Source of the DNA: an uncultured Paracoccaceae bacterium
GTDB taxonomy: Bacteria > Pseudomonadota > Alphaproteobacteria > Rhodobacterales > Rhodobacteraceae
DNA length: 64,000 nt
Direction of reading: 5' to 3'
NCBI GenBank assembly: GCA_947497185.1
Contig: CANMFL010000005.1
Location: forward strand, 310,001-374,000
Positions 34,131 to 43,300 of the stretch are shown here, in pieces. Made by a program: the position numbers and the translations under genes. A model generated the notes under the pieces. That model searched no databases. It was not told where the DNA came from and worked only from the letters and a program-made list of their open reading frames with translations. Each line of letters starts with the position of its first letter. The first letter of the stretch is position 1.

Positions 34131-34598
34131 ATGACCTATTCAGACGATTTCTTACGCACAATCCTGCGCCGCACCAAGACCATCGCAATTGTGGGCATTT
34201 CGGCGAATGAAGTGCGCCCTAGCTTTTATGTCGCGCGGTATCTGCGGCTGAAGGGCTATCGGGTGATTCCGGTCAATCCGGGGCTGGCAGGGCAGGAATT
34301 ATTCGGCGAAACCGTTTATGCGGAGCTGAGTAGCATTCCTGATACCGTTGATATGGTTGATATCTTTCGTAAGCCCGATGCGGTTCCAGCAATCGTAGAC
34401 GTCGCACTGGCGCGCTGGCCTGAATTACAGACTGTCTGGATGCAGATTGGCGTAGAACATGCCGAGGCCGCGAAATTAGCCGAGGCGCGTGGCGTCGATG
34501 TCATACAGAACCGGTGTCCGAAGATCGAATATCAACGGTTGTTTGGTGAATTGCGGATGGGCGGGTTTAACACCGGAATAATTTCTTCGAAATTATGA
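34131..34598 (+). CDS. CoA-binding domain protein (YccU-like)
   Basis: This 155-residue protein is a single CoA-binding Rossmann-type domain as in succinyl-CoA synthetase alpha (TIAIVGISANEVRPSFYVARYL; RVIPVNPGLAGQE; later DIFRKPDAVPAIVD). Stand-alone members such as E. coli YccU have no assigned reaction. The ATG is preceded by AGGGTAGGG. It stands just downstream of the predicted sRNA terminator and converges on hisE. Confidence 0.87.
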   Translation: MTYSDDFLRTILRRTKTIAIVGISANEVRPSFYVARYLRLKGYRVIPVNPGLAGQELFGETVYAELSSIPDTVDMVDIFRKPDAVPAIVDVALARWPELQTVWMQIGVEHAEAAKLAEARGVDVIQNRCPKIEYQRLFGELRMGGFNTGIISSKL

Positions 34599-34599
34599 T

Positions 34600-34647
34600 G
34601 GAGGCGCTGCCTCCACACCTCCGGGATTTAGAAGAAGTCAAAGAAAC
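34600..34647 (+). repeat. Dispersed hairpin-GGGATTT element, copy B
   Basis: A GGAGGC-GCT-GCCTCC hairpin is followed by CACCTCCGGGATTT and GAAGAAGTCAAAGAAAC. Relative to copy A (23500-23547) the stem differs by a compensatory G-C to A-T change, which keeps the pairing. It lies between the converging CoA-binding gene and hisE. Confidence 0.75.
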
Positions 34648-34657
34648 AGAGGCTTGA

Positions 34658-34963
34658 TCAGCGTCCCGCTTTTTCTGCGATGCCGGATTGTTTGGTACGC
34701 GATGCAAGTTCGGATTCGATATCCGCGAGCGTCACATCGCGGGCGGCGCACATCACCAGCAGATGGTAAATCGCGTCGGCGGCTTCTGATGTGAGCTTTG
34801 CGCGGTCGCCTTTGATGGCTTCAATGATGGCTTCAATCGCTTCTTCACCGAATTTTTCGGCGCATTTTTCGGGGCCTTTGGCTAAGAGTTTAGCGGTCCA
34901 ACTGCTATCGGGATCAGCGGCTTTGCGGGCGGCGATTGTAGCGGCGAGGTCGTGGATGCTCAT
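34658..34963 (-). CDS. hisE: Phosphoribosyl-ATP pyrophosphatase
   Basis: This 101-residue enzyme catalyses the second step of histidine biosynthesis. The all-alpha NTP pyrophosphohydrolase motif is seen in [21 protein letters not shown], with the metal-binding Glu and Asp residues continuing in [12 protein letters not shown]. It is a stand-alone HisE rather than a HisIE fusion. It overlaps hisF by 4 nt and ends the cluster. Confidence 0.95.
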   Translation of the reverse strand: MSIHDLAATIAARKAADPDSSWTAKLLAKGPEKCAEKFGEEAIEAIIEAIKGDRAKLTSEAADAIYHLLVMCAARDVTLADIESELASRTKQSGIAEKAGR

Positions 34964-35721
34964 GCGGTTCTCATCGGGATGCCGGCGTTTTCCATGTGGG
35001 CCTTTGCCTCTGCGATGGAATAGGTGCCGAAGTGGAAGATTGAGGCGGCGAGCACGGCAGATGCGCCGCCTTCGGTGACGCCTTCAACCAGATGATCGAG
35101 CGTGCCGACGCCGCCGGATGCAATCACGGGCACATTGACCGCGTCGCTGACCGCACGGGTCAGGGGCAGATTAAAGCCGGATTTGGTGCCGTCGCGGTCC
35201 ATTGAAGTGAGCAGGATTTCTCCGGCGCCCTTTTCGACAACGGTGCGGGCAAATTCGACGGCATCGATGCCAGTGGCGCGGCGGCCGCCGTGGGTGAAAA
35301 TTTCCCAACGGCCCGGTGCGACGGTTTTGGCGTCGATGGCCACGACAATACATTGGCTGCCGAATCGCAGCGCAGCTTCTGCCACAACATCAGGGTTTGC
35401 GACGGCGGCGGAGTTAAAACTAACCTTATCGGCACCAGCAAGCAGTAGATTACGCACGTCGTGATGCGTACGCACACCGCCACCAATCGTGAGAGGCATA
35501 AAGCAATGTTCGGCCGTGCGTGTTGCAAGATCGAACATCGTGCCGCGATTTTCTTCGGTGGCCATGATATCCAAGAAGCAAAGCTCGTCGGCACCTGCCG
35601 CATTATAAGCAATCGCCGCATCAACAGGGTCGCCCGCGTCGATAATATCTACAAAATTCACACCTTTGACGACACGCCCTTCGGCGACATCAAGGCAGGG
35701 GATGATCCGTGTTTTCAACAT
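34960..35721 (-). CDS. hisF: Imidazole glycerol phosphate synthase cyclase subunit
   Basis: This 253-residue (beta/alpha)8 barrel closes the imidazole ring using ammonia from HisH, releasing AICAR. Catalytic D11 ([13 protein letters not shown]) and the second catalytic Asp in VVAIDAKTV (near 130) are present, as is the phosphate-binding PVIASGGVG motif. It is transcribed with hisE and lies divergent to the DUF302 gene (78-nt gap). Confidence 0.96.
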   Translation of the reverse strand: MLKTRIIPCLDVAEGRVVKGVNFVDIIDAGDPVDAAIAYNAAGADELCFLDIMATEENRGTMFDLATRTAEHCFMPLTIGGGVRTHHDVRNLLLAGADKVSFNSAAVANPDVVAEAALRFGSQCIVVAIDAKTVAPGRWEIFTHGGRRATGIDAVEFARTVVEKGAGEILLTSMDRDGTKSGFNLPLTRAVSDAVNVPVIASGGVGTLDHLVEGVTEGGASAVLAASIFHFGTYSIAEAKAHMENAGIPMRTA

Positions 35722-35799
35722 GCTGTGAGGTTTAGGCGGAAAAGTAGCGCTTGGAAAGATGGTGTGTCATGTCTTGGGGGATCTAATGAGGAGAAAACG

Positions 35800-36246
35800 A
35801 TGAAACGCATGATCGCCGCAATTGCGGCAACCGCTACATTCGCTGGGGCCCCGTTGATGGCCGAAACAATTACACAGGCGTCACCGCATTCGGTGTCTGT
35901 GACGATGGACGCATTGCAGGCGGCTGTTGAGGGTGCGGGTGCGACCGTGTTTGCGCGGGTGGACCACGCAGCTGGGGCCGCGTCGGTGGACATGGAACTA
36001 CCTGATGCCGAACTGCTGATCTTTGGCAACCCGATGCTGGGCACACCTGCGATGCAGGCCGATATCGAGGCAGGCTTGCAGTTACCGCTGCGGGTTTTGG
36101 TCTACGCAGGCGACGAGGGCACGGTTGTGGCTTACGAATCCGTTGAGACAATTTTCGACGGATTGGACGTGCCACTGGACGCGGAATTTGCGCAAAAGAT
36201 GACAGGCGCGCTGGCCACTTTAACGAGCAAGGCCGTGGCTGAATAA
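35800..36246 (+). CDS. DUF302 domain periplasmic protein
   Basis: This 148-residue protein has a signal peptide (MKRMIAAIAATATFAGAPLMA) and one DUF302 domain (SVSVTMDALQAAVEGAGATVFARVDH; LLIFGNPMLGTPAMQ), found in proteins of unknown function. The ATG at 35800 has AGGAG upstream; the frame is open further but overlaps hisF. It sits on the opposite strand inside the his cluster and is followed by repeat copy 3 and a terminator. Confidence 0.83.
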   Translation: MKRMIAAIAATATFAGAPLMAETITQASPHSVSVTMDALQAAVEGAGATVFARVDHAAGAASVDMELPDAELLIFGNPMLGTPAMQADIEAGLQLPLRVLVYAGDEGTVVAYESVETIFDGLDVPLDAEFAQKMTGALATLTSKAVAE

Positions 36247-36256
36247 TCCGTTGCTT

Positions 36257-36278
36257 GAGTTGTTATGGCGAAATGAAG
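36257..36278 (+). repeat. Dispersed 22-bp repeat, copy 3
   Basis: Same motif with A at the variable position, 10 nt after the DUF302 stop and immediately before the terminator stem at 36281. Confidence 0.8.
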
Positions 36279-36280
36279 GG

Positions 36281-36309
36281 CGGCGGCGTGGGTAACGCCG
36301 CCGTTTTTT
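36281..36309 (+). terminator. Intrinsic terminator of the DUF302 gene
   Basis: CGGCGGCG (36281-36288) pairs with CGCCGCCG (36296-36303) across a 7-nt loop, followed by six T. The T-run touches the hisA stop codon. Confidence 0.88.
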
Positions 36310-37027
36310 ATGCGGTGAGCAGGGTCATCGCGTCTTTGAGATCAATCGCCCCGTCATAAAGTGCGCGGCCCGAAATTGCGCCAGAGATCACGTTTGTGTC
36401 TTTCAGGGCTTTGAGATCGGCAAGAGATGACACACCGCCGGATGCGATCACCGGAATATTAACGGCGCGGGCGAGGGCGGCAGTGGCGTTGATGTTCGGC
36501 CCTTTCATAGCACCGTCGCGCAGGATGTCTGTGTAGATGATCGCGGCAATGCCTGCGTCCTCGAAGGATTTGGCAAGGTCAGTCACCATCACGTCGGTTT
36601 CTTCGGCCCAGCCGCGTGTGGCGACCCGTCCGTTGCGAGCATCAAGGCCGACGGCGACTTGGTTCGGGAATGCTTTGGCGGCTTCGCGCACCAGATCGGG
36701 GTTTTCGACGGCGACTGTGCCAAGGATCACGCGGGTCAATCCGCGATCAAGCCAGCGTTCGATTGTTGCCATATCGCGGATGCCACCGCCAAGCTGCGTT
36801 GGTACTTTGCATGCTTTGAGAATCGCCTCGACGGGGGCCGCGTTCACTGGTTCACCCGCAAAGGCACCGTTCAGATCAACAAGGTGCAGCCATTCGCAAC
36901 CTGCCTCAACAAAGCTACGTGCTTGCGCCGCAGGATCGTCATTGAAAACAGTGGTTTGCTCCATGTCCCCATGCACAAGCCGCACGGCGTTTCCGTCTTT
37001 GAGGTCGATGGCTGGGTACAGGATCAT
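36308..37027 (-). CDS. hisA: ProFAR isomerase HisA
   Basis: This 239-residue (beta/alpha)8 barrel isomerises ProFAR to PRFAR in histidine synthesis. Catalytic D8 is in YPAIDLKDG, and the second Asp is in [10 protein letters not shown] (near 129). The phosphate-binding loops GGGIRD and IASGGVSS are present. The ATG at 37027 starts the conserved N-terminus; the upstream extension in the same frame is not homologous. It is separated from hisH by a transglycosylase gene and from hisF by the DUF302 gene. Confidence 0.96.
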   Translation of the reverse strand: MILYPAIDLKDGNAVRLVHGDMEQTTVFNDDPAAQARSFVEAGCEWLHLVDLNGAFAGEPVNAAPVEAILKACKVPTQLGGGIRDMATIERWLDRGLTRVILGTVAVENPDLVREAAKAFPNQVAVGLDARNGRVATRGWAEETDVMVTDLAKSFEDAGIAAIIYTDILRDGAMKGPNINATAALARAVNIPVIASGGVSSLADLKALKDTNVISGAISGRALYDGAIDLKDAMTLLTA

Positions 37028-37162
37028 GGCGCTACTCCGGTTGCTTGGCCGCTTTCTACATTGGGCGGCGTGGATTGCAATGCGCAGTGGACCCAACGTC
37101 AGTGTTGATTTGAAACGCGGCTGGCGCTCAAGCTGGACCATCACTTACGGAAGGAAGATGAA

Positions 37163-37558
37163 ATGAAGAAAATTCTACTCGCATCCGTGGCTGCAATGGC
37201 GATGGCGACAACAGCATCGGCGCAAGACGCGGTTTACGGCGAATGGAAATCGCAACCGGGTGAGACGGGGGGGTATATCCACGTGCGCCTTGGGCCGTGC
37301 GGCGCGAATGTTTGTGGCGAGATCACAGAGGTCGTGGGCAATGACAACACGTCCATCGTTGGTCGCACGATCATCCAGAACATGGCCCCACAGGGTGGTG
37401 GCGCTTATTCTGGCGGCACGATCTGGGCGCCAGACACGGACAAGACCTACAAGGCTGACATGACGATGAACGGAAATAGTTCGTTGGTTGTGCGCGGGTG
37501 CGTTGGGATCTGTTCGGGGCTGACCAGCCGTTCGCAGACATGGTCGCGAATCCGCTAA
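37163..37558 (+). CDS. DUF2147 domain periplasmic protein
   Basis: This 131-residue protein has a signal peptide (MKKILLASVAAMAMATTASA) and a DUF2147 domain (VYGEWKSQPGE, CGANVCGEI, ending RSQTWSRIR). Several Cys residues could form disulfides. Related domains are predicted lipocalin-like barrels of unknown ligand. The end, with VRGCVGICSG before the final strand, is a few residues longer than typical. It is divergent from hisA and converges on the transglycosylase gene with a 3-nt gap. Confidence 0.83.
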   Translation: MKKILLASVAAMAMATTASAQDAVYGEWKSQPGETGGYIHVRLGPCGANVCGEITEVVGNDNTSIVGRTIIQNMAPQGGGAYSGGTIWAPDTDKTYKADMTMNGNSSLVVRGCVGICSGLTSRSQTWSRIR

Positions 37559-37561
37559 ACC

Positions 37562-38086
37562 TTAGCGAAGTTGCGCCTCAGCTGCGCAGCTTCGCACGCC
37601 ACCGGGGCGTAATCCGGTTTCAACCAGCAGGCCTTGGCGTTTCGCCTCGTAGTAGTAGCCGCGTGCGTACCAGCTGACGGCTGTGGCTTCGTCACCGTCT
37701 GATAGCAACCACGCGCCGCGCAGATACCGGCCCGCGTAAAGCAGGTTCGTTTCCGCATCGAGCAAGCTGTCCGGTGTGCCACGATGCCCCATGGTCCGCG
37801 CAGTTTGCGGCAAAACTTGCATCAAGCCCCAGTAAGGACCGTTGCGCGCACCAGCCCGGTAGTCGCTTTCGCGTTGGATCACGCGGTGCAGCAGGCTTTC
37901 GGGGATGTCGTGGCAGGCCGCATATTTCCGCACCAACTGCCGCATGTGACGCGTTTCACCTGGATGTAGCCCTATATCAGTACGCGTGCCCTGCGACTCG
38001 GCAGCGACCTCGGGTGACCGGATTGGGACCCACCCGCAACTGGCGACAGAAAAAGCGAGTGCGAGGCAGATCAGGCGGTTCAACAT
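37562..38086 (-). CDS. Lytic transglycosylase-like lipoprotein
   Basis: This 174-residue protein has a lipobox (SVASC near residues 13-17), so it is probably lipid-anchored in the envelope. The SLT fold is seen as LLHRVIQRESDYRAGARNG (catalytic Glu in the QRES motif, residue 72), then GLMQVLPQTARTMG and the NLLYAGRYLRGA segment. It would cleave peptidoglycan glycan strands with formation of 1,6-anhydro ends. The location between hisH and hisA on the same strand suggests co-transcription with his genes without a functional tie. Confidence 0.87.
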   Translation of the reverse strand: MLNRLICLALAFSVASCGWVPIRSPEVAAESQGTRTDIGLHPGETRHMRQLVRKYAACHDIPESLLHRVIQRESDYRAGARNGPYWGLMQVLPQTARTMGHRGTPDSLLDAETNLLYAGRYLRGAWLLSDGDEATAVSWYARGYYYEAKRQGLLVETGLRPGGVRSCAAEAQLR

Positions 38087-38174
38087 GGGACGCTTTCCAT
38101 TGGAATTTGCGGAAAGCTACACCATTCGCATTGGCTGCGGTAGTCTGCGAAATCGTGCAGGCGGTCGGCCGCCG

Positions 38175-38813
38175 CTACGGTGTCCAGCCCAGGAAGTTCG
38201 CAATCATCCGCAGGCCCGCCGCTTGGCTTTTCTCGGGGTGAAATTGCATCCCGATGATATTGTCGCGCCCGATGATGGCAGTGATATCGCCCGCGTAATC
38301 CACATGCGCCAGACGTTCAGCCGGATTGGTCACGGTCATTGCATAGGAATGCACGAAATACGCATGTTCGCCGGTTTCAATACCAGCCAGAACCGGATGC
38401 GGGTTGTCGATCACAAGATCATTCCAGCCCATATGCGGGATTTTCAAACTTGGGTCAGAAGGTGCTATTTTGCGAATATCGCCCGAAATCCAGCCAAAAC
38501 CTGCGGTGGGTTCATATTCGTGGCCTGTGGTGGCCAGCATCTGCATGCCGACGCAAATCCCCATAAACGGTACGGCGCGGGTCATCACGGCCTCGGTGAT
38601 GGCCTCGCCCAAACCTGTGCGGCTAAGCAATTCGGTGCGGCAATGCGGGAACGCACCGTCGCCGGGCAGCACGATGCGGTCGGCTTTGGCCACGACGTCG
38701 GGATCAGCGGTCACATGTATCGCGCCGCTGCCGACTTCGTTTGCCATGCGCTCGAATGCTTTTTGGGCAGAGTGCAAATTGCCGCTGTCGTAGTCGATTA
38801 AGACGGTCGTCAT
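38175..38813 (-). CDS. hisH: Imidazole glycerol phosphate synthase glutaminase subunit
   Basis: This 212-residue class I glutamine amidotransferase feeds ammonia to HisF. The nucleophile C87 is in GICVGMQML, and the His-Glu pair is in GMQFHPEKSQ near residue 195. The N-terminal LIDYDSGNLHSA is diagnostic. It follows hisB by 24 nt on the same strand. Confidence 0.96.
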   Translation of the reverse strand: MTTVLIDYDSGNLHSAQKAFERMANEVGSGAIHVTADPDVVAKADRIVLPGDGAFPHCRTELLSRTGLGEAITEAVMTRAVPFMGICVGMQMLATTGHEYEPTAGFGWISGDIRKIAPSDPSLKIPHMGWNDLVIDNPHPVLAGIETGEHAYFVHSYAMTVTNPAERLAHVDYAGDITAIIGRDNIIGMQFHPEKSQAAGLRMIANFLGWTP

Positions 38814-38837
38814 ATCATTTCACCTTCGCGATGACGC

Positions 38838-39425
38838 TTACAGCGCGCCTTTGGTCGATGGAATCGCATCCGCTTTGCGTGGATCGGTTTCCAACGCGTC
38901 ACGCAGCGCACGCGCCACCGCTTTAAATGCCGCTTCTGCAATGTGGTGCGCGTTAAAGCCGTGCAGTTTGTCGATGTGCAACGTGATGCCGCCGTGGGTG
39001 CTGATCGCTTGGAAAAACTCGCGCACGAGTTCGGTGTCGAAGGTTCCGATTTTGCCAAATGGCAGATCAAGATTGCAAATCAGATAGGGCCGCGCGGATA
39101 GGTCCAGCGCACAACGTACCTGCGCGTCGTCCATCGCAAGGTGGCATGATCCGTAACGGACGATTCCCTTTTTGTCGCCCATCGCTGCGGTCAAGGCTTG
39201 CCCAATCGCGATTCCCACATCTTCGACAGTGTGATGGTCGTCGATGTGCAGATCGCCGGACGCCCGCACAGTCATATCAATCAACGCATGGCGCGACAGC
39301 TGGTCGAGCATATGGTCAAAAAAACCCACACCCGTCTGGTTGTCATAAACACCTGTGCCATCAAGGTTCAGGGTGACAGTGATATCGGTTTCAGCCGTTT
39401 TGCGCGTGATCGTAGCAGTCCGCAT
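38838..39425 (-). CDS. hisB: Imidazoleglycerol-phosphate dehydratase
   Basis: This 195-residue Mn-dependent dehydratase converts IGP to imidazole acetol phosphate. The duplicated metal motifs are [15 protein letters not shown] (about residues 57-71) and [16 protein letters not shown] (about 155-170). It is monofunctional (no HAD phosphatase domain). The ATG at 39425 is preceded by GGAGGTTCCC; the longer frame is not conserved. It is the first gene of the minus-strand his cluster in the window. Confidence 0.96.
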   Translation of the reverse strand: MRTATITRKTAETDITVTLNLDGTGVYDNQTGVGFFDHMLDQLSRHALIDMTVRASGDLHIDDHHTVEDVGIAIGQALTAAMGDKKGIVRYGSCHLAMDDAQVRCALDLSARPYLICNLDLPFGKIGTFDTELVREFFQAISTHGGITLHIDKLHGFNAHHIAEAAFKAVARALRDALETDPRKADAIPSTKGAL

Positions 39426-39592
39426 GGGAACCTCCGTAGGCGTTGCATGGCCGCTTATAGGGATGTGCGGGGCAGGGGCCAAGGTGGGCGGCGACGATTG
39501 TGTGTGGCTGTGGCGAACAGGCTGTACCCCAAAACGACGAAAGGCCGCCCGAAGGCGACCCTGTCGTAACGAATTGAATTCGTTAGACCAAC

Positions 39593-39667
39593 TGGAGCGG
39601 GCGAAGAGATTCGAACTCTCGACCTAAACCTTGGCAAGGTTTCGCTCTACCCCTGAGCTACGCCCGC
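39593..39667 (-). tRNA. tRNA-Gly (GCC)
   Basis: This 75-nt tRNA has an encoded CCA. The acceptor GCGGGCG pairs perfectly with CGCCCGC, with discriminator T. The anticodon is GCC within AACCTT-GCC-AAGGTT, and the T-loop is TTCGAAT. Confidence 0.96.
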
Positions 39668-39877
39668 ATCCTGTCGGTAATGGGGGATTTAGAGAGAGTT
39701 GATGGTGGCCGCAAGACCAAAATTGCAGGTTTTTGAATTTTTTTAAAAAAGGGCGCTGGCTGCCTGTTTTTGCAGTGATTTTCGCCTGTTTGCGTTCATT
39801 CGTTCAGGCCCCGAAACGCAAAACGATCCCCGCAGCATCGTATGGTGCGAGAATCGCAATGCAGGTCGGCCGTTTGA

Positions 39878-40264
39878 TTACAGGATGCTGTGCAAAATCA
39901 GACCCATCGCGCCAACGGCTTGCATGATCAAAGTCAAAATCATGCCCCAGAACCGGAATTTAAAGATCATCGGATGCACCCAGAACGCAATCGCATGTAG
40001 CAGACGCCCGACGAGCAACATCAGCCCAAGCACATGAACCGCGCTTGCGGGCGCGCCTTGCAACTCGACACATGCCAGAATGATCAGACCAATCGGGGTG
40101 TATTCGGCAAAGTTGGCTTGCCCAAGCACGCGCTGGCGCATGTCTTTGCTATCTGCATCCCCTAGCGACACGCTATTTGCGCGACGAAAAGCGATAACGC
40201 GGAACGACAGCGCCAGAAAAACGAGCGCCAATAGGCCGACATAAAGAGAGGTGATGGGAAGCAT
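39878..40264 (-). CDS. MAPEG family membrane protein
   Basis: This 128-residue membrane protein has about four helices and the MAPEG pattern (MLPITSLYVGLLALVFLALSFRVI; then QANFAEYTPIGLIILACVELQG with the conserved E-x-x-P motif). Family members include glutathione-dependent transferases and uncharacterised bacterial proteins; no substrate can be named. It seems monocistronic. Confidence 0.87.
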   Translation of the reverse strand: MLPITSLYVGLLALVFLALSFRVIAFRRANSVSLGDADSKDMRQRVLGQANFAEYTPIGLIILACVELQGAPASAVHVLGLMLLVGRLLHAIAFWVHPMIFKFRFWGMILTLIMQAVGAMGLILHSIL

Positions 40265-40353
40265 GGTGTGTATCCTGTGATATGAAATCTCAGGCTACAG
40301 ACGGAACGGCGGCACCGCTAGAGCTATCGCTGCGACAGTCTCAGGGTGGTCAA

Positions 40354-40379
40354 GGGCGGCGAGACTGATCCCGCCGCCC
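40354..40379 (-). terminator. Hairpin after the pyruvate carboxylase gene
   Basis: GGGCGGCG (40354-40361) pairs with CGCCGCCC (40372-40379) across a 10-nt loop, starting 7 nt past the stop. Only TT follows on the minus strand, so efficiency is uncertain. Confidence 0.5.
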
Positions 40380-40386
40380 GATTGCG

Positions 40387-43300
40387 TTAGGACAATTCGA
40401 TCAGCAAATCTTTGGCGTCGATTTGCGCACCGATACCGACATGTACGGCCTTGATCGTGGCGTCGCGGTCGGCGTGGATGCCGGTTTCCATTTTCATCGC
40501 TTCGATGGTCAGTAGTAGATCGCCCGCTTTGACTTTTTGTCCGACGGACATCGCAACTGACGCCACAACACCCGGCATTGGCGCACCGATGTGATCCGGA
40601 TTGCCGATTTCGGCTTTCGGGCGTGTCACTTTGTCAGCAGCGGCCAAGCGGTTCAGCACGCGAATTGTCCGTGGTTGACCGTTCAGTTCAAAGAACACCT
40701 TCACTTCGCCGTCTTCGTTCATGTCAGACACAGCCTGCATACGGATTTCCAGCGTCTTACCGGGGTCAATCTCGGCTGCGATCTCTTCGCCCGGCTCCAT
40801 GCCGTAGAAGAACGTCTTGGTCGGCAAGGTCCGCACAGGACCATAAGTCCGGTGACGGCCCATGTAATCAAGGAACACCTTCGGATACATCAGGTAGCCA
40901 TTCAGGTCTTCATCATCGATTTTACGGCCGTCCAGCAGATCAGTCAGCTCTTTGCGGGTCGCGTCCAGATCGACGGCTGGCAAATGCTGGCCGGGGCGAT
41001 CGGTGGACGGTTTTTCGCCTTTGAGAACCTTTTTCTGGATCGCAGCGGGCCAGCCACCTGGGGGCTGTCCAAGCGAGCCTTTCATCATGTCCACGACGGA
41101 ATCAGGGAACACAACATCGGTCTTGGGGTCTTCAACATCAGCACGGGTCAGGTTCTGGGACACCATCATCAGCGCCATGTCGCCCACAACTTTGGACGAT
41201 GGCGTCACCTTCACGATATCGCCGAACATCTGGTTCACATCCGCATAGGTCTGCGCAACCTCGTGCCAGCGTTCCTCTAAACCCAATGACCGCGCTTGCG
41301 ATTTCAGGTTGGTAAACTGACCACCGGGCATTTCGTGCAGATACACTTCGGATGCAGGGGCTTGCAGACCGGATTCAAACGCAAGGTAATGTTCGCGGAC
41401 CTGCTCAAAGTAGTTGGAAATCTCGCGGATCGCGGTGACGTCCAAACCGGTATCGCGGTCGGTGCCTTTCAGCGCCTCAACAATAGAACCAAGCGTCGGC
41501 TGCGATGTGTTGCCAGAGAAACTGTCCATCGCGGCGTCAACAACGTCAACACCAGCCTCAGTCACGGCCAACACAGTCGCAATCGCGGCACCTGATGTGT
41601 CGTGCGTGTGGAAGTGGATCGGTAGGCTGATTTCTTCTTTCAGCGCCTTCACCAAGGCACGACCAGCGGCGGGTTTCAGCAAACCGGCCATGTCTTTCAG
41701 ACCCAGCACATGTGCGCCAGCGGCCTCTAGTTCTTTGGCCATGCCGACATAATACTTCAGGTCGTATTTCGCGCGATCGGGATTAAGCAGATCGCCAGTG
41801 TAGCAGATCGTGCCTTCGATCACTTTGCCGGATTCGCCAACAGCGTCCATCGCGACACGCATGTTTTCCACCCAGTTCAGGCTGTCGAACACACGGAACA
41901 CGTCAACACCGGACTCGGCGGCCTGACGCACAAACTCTTGCACAACATTGTCGGGATAGTTGGTATAGCCCACGCCGTTAGACGCGCGTAAAAGCATCTG
42001 CGTCATAATATTCGGCATCGCTGCACGGATATCGCGCAGACGCTGCCACGGACATTCCTGCAAGAACCGGTACGCCACATCAAACGTCGCACCGCCCCAG
42101 CATTCAACCGAGAACAGCTGGTTCATTTTGGCAGCATAAGCAGGGGCCGCGTTAATCATATCCAACGACCGCATCCGCGTGGCCAGCAACGACTGGTGGC
42201 CGTCGCGCATTGTGGTGTCAGTGATTAGCAGCTGTGGCTGGTCATGCATCCAGTTGGCGACCGCTTCTGGTCCGAATTCTTCGAGAATGTTGCGCGTCCC
42301 GGGGGTGACTTCGCTGGTGCGTTTCACTGGCGGCTTTGGCGGTTTCACATCAGCGGCAGGGCGCGGACGACCCGCGGTTTCAGGATGCCCGTTCACGGTG
42401 ATATCCGCGATATACGTCAGGATTTTCGTCGCACGGTCACGGCGTTTTGAGAAGTTGAACAGCTCTGGCGTCTGGTCGATGAATTTCGTGTGGTATTCAT
42501 TGTTCAAGAACGTCGGGTGCTTCAGCAGGTTTTCCACAAAGGCAATGTTGGTGGACACGCCACGAATACGGAATTCGCGCAAGGCACGGTCCATCCGCGC
42601 AATCGCCATTTCCGGCGTCGGTGCGCGGGCGGTCACTTTGGTCAGCAGACTGTCGTAATACCGTGTGATCACAGCGCCAGAATACGCGGTGCCACCATCC
42701 AGCCGGATACCCGGACCAGTGGCCGTGCGATACATCTGGATGCGACCATAATCAGGGATAAAGTTGTTCTGCGGGTCTTCTGTCGTGACACGACACTGCA
42801 ACGCGTGGCCATCAAGATGGACGTCATATTGCGACGCACAGCCTGTCGCTTCGACCAACGATTTGCCTTCAGCGATCAGCACTTGAGCGCGGACAATGTC
42901 GATGCCTGTAACTTCTTCGGTGACAGTGTGTTCAACCTGAACGCGCGGGTTCACTTCGATAAAGTAGAACTCGCCACTATCCATATCCATTAGGAATTCG
43001 ACGGTGCCGGCGCATTCGTAATTCACAAACTGGCAAATTTTCTTGCCCAAGTTACAAAGCTGCTCGCGCTGCGTACCTGACAAATAAGGGGCAGGGGCGC
43101 GTTCCACGACTTTTTGGTTGCGGCGTTGAACAGAACAATCGCGCTCCCAAAGGTGGTAAATCGCACCATGGCTGTCGCCCAAAATCTGGACCTCAACATG
43201 CCGCGCGCGCACAATCATCTTTTCAAGGAAGCCAGCGCCGTTGCCGAACGCAGCCTCAGCTTCGCGACGGCCTTCCAGCACTTTTTCTTCAAGCTCTTCT

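Noticed and set aside
39733-39927. A 64-residue plus-strand frame with a hydrophobic N-terminus.
   Set aside because: It overlaps the 3' end of the MAPEG gene, has no ribosome site and its second half is not protein-like.
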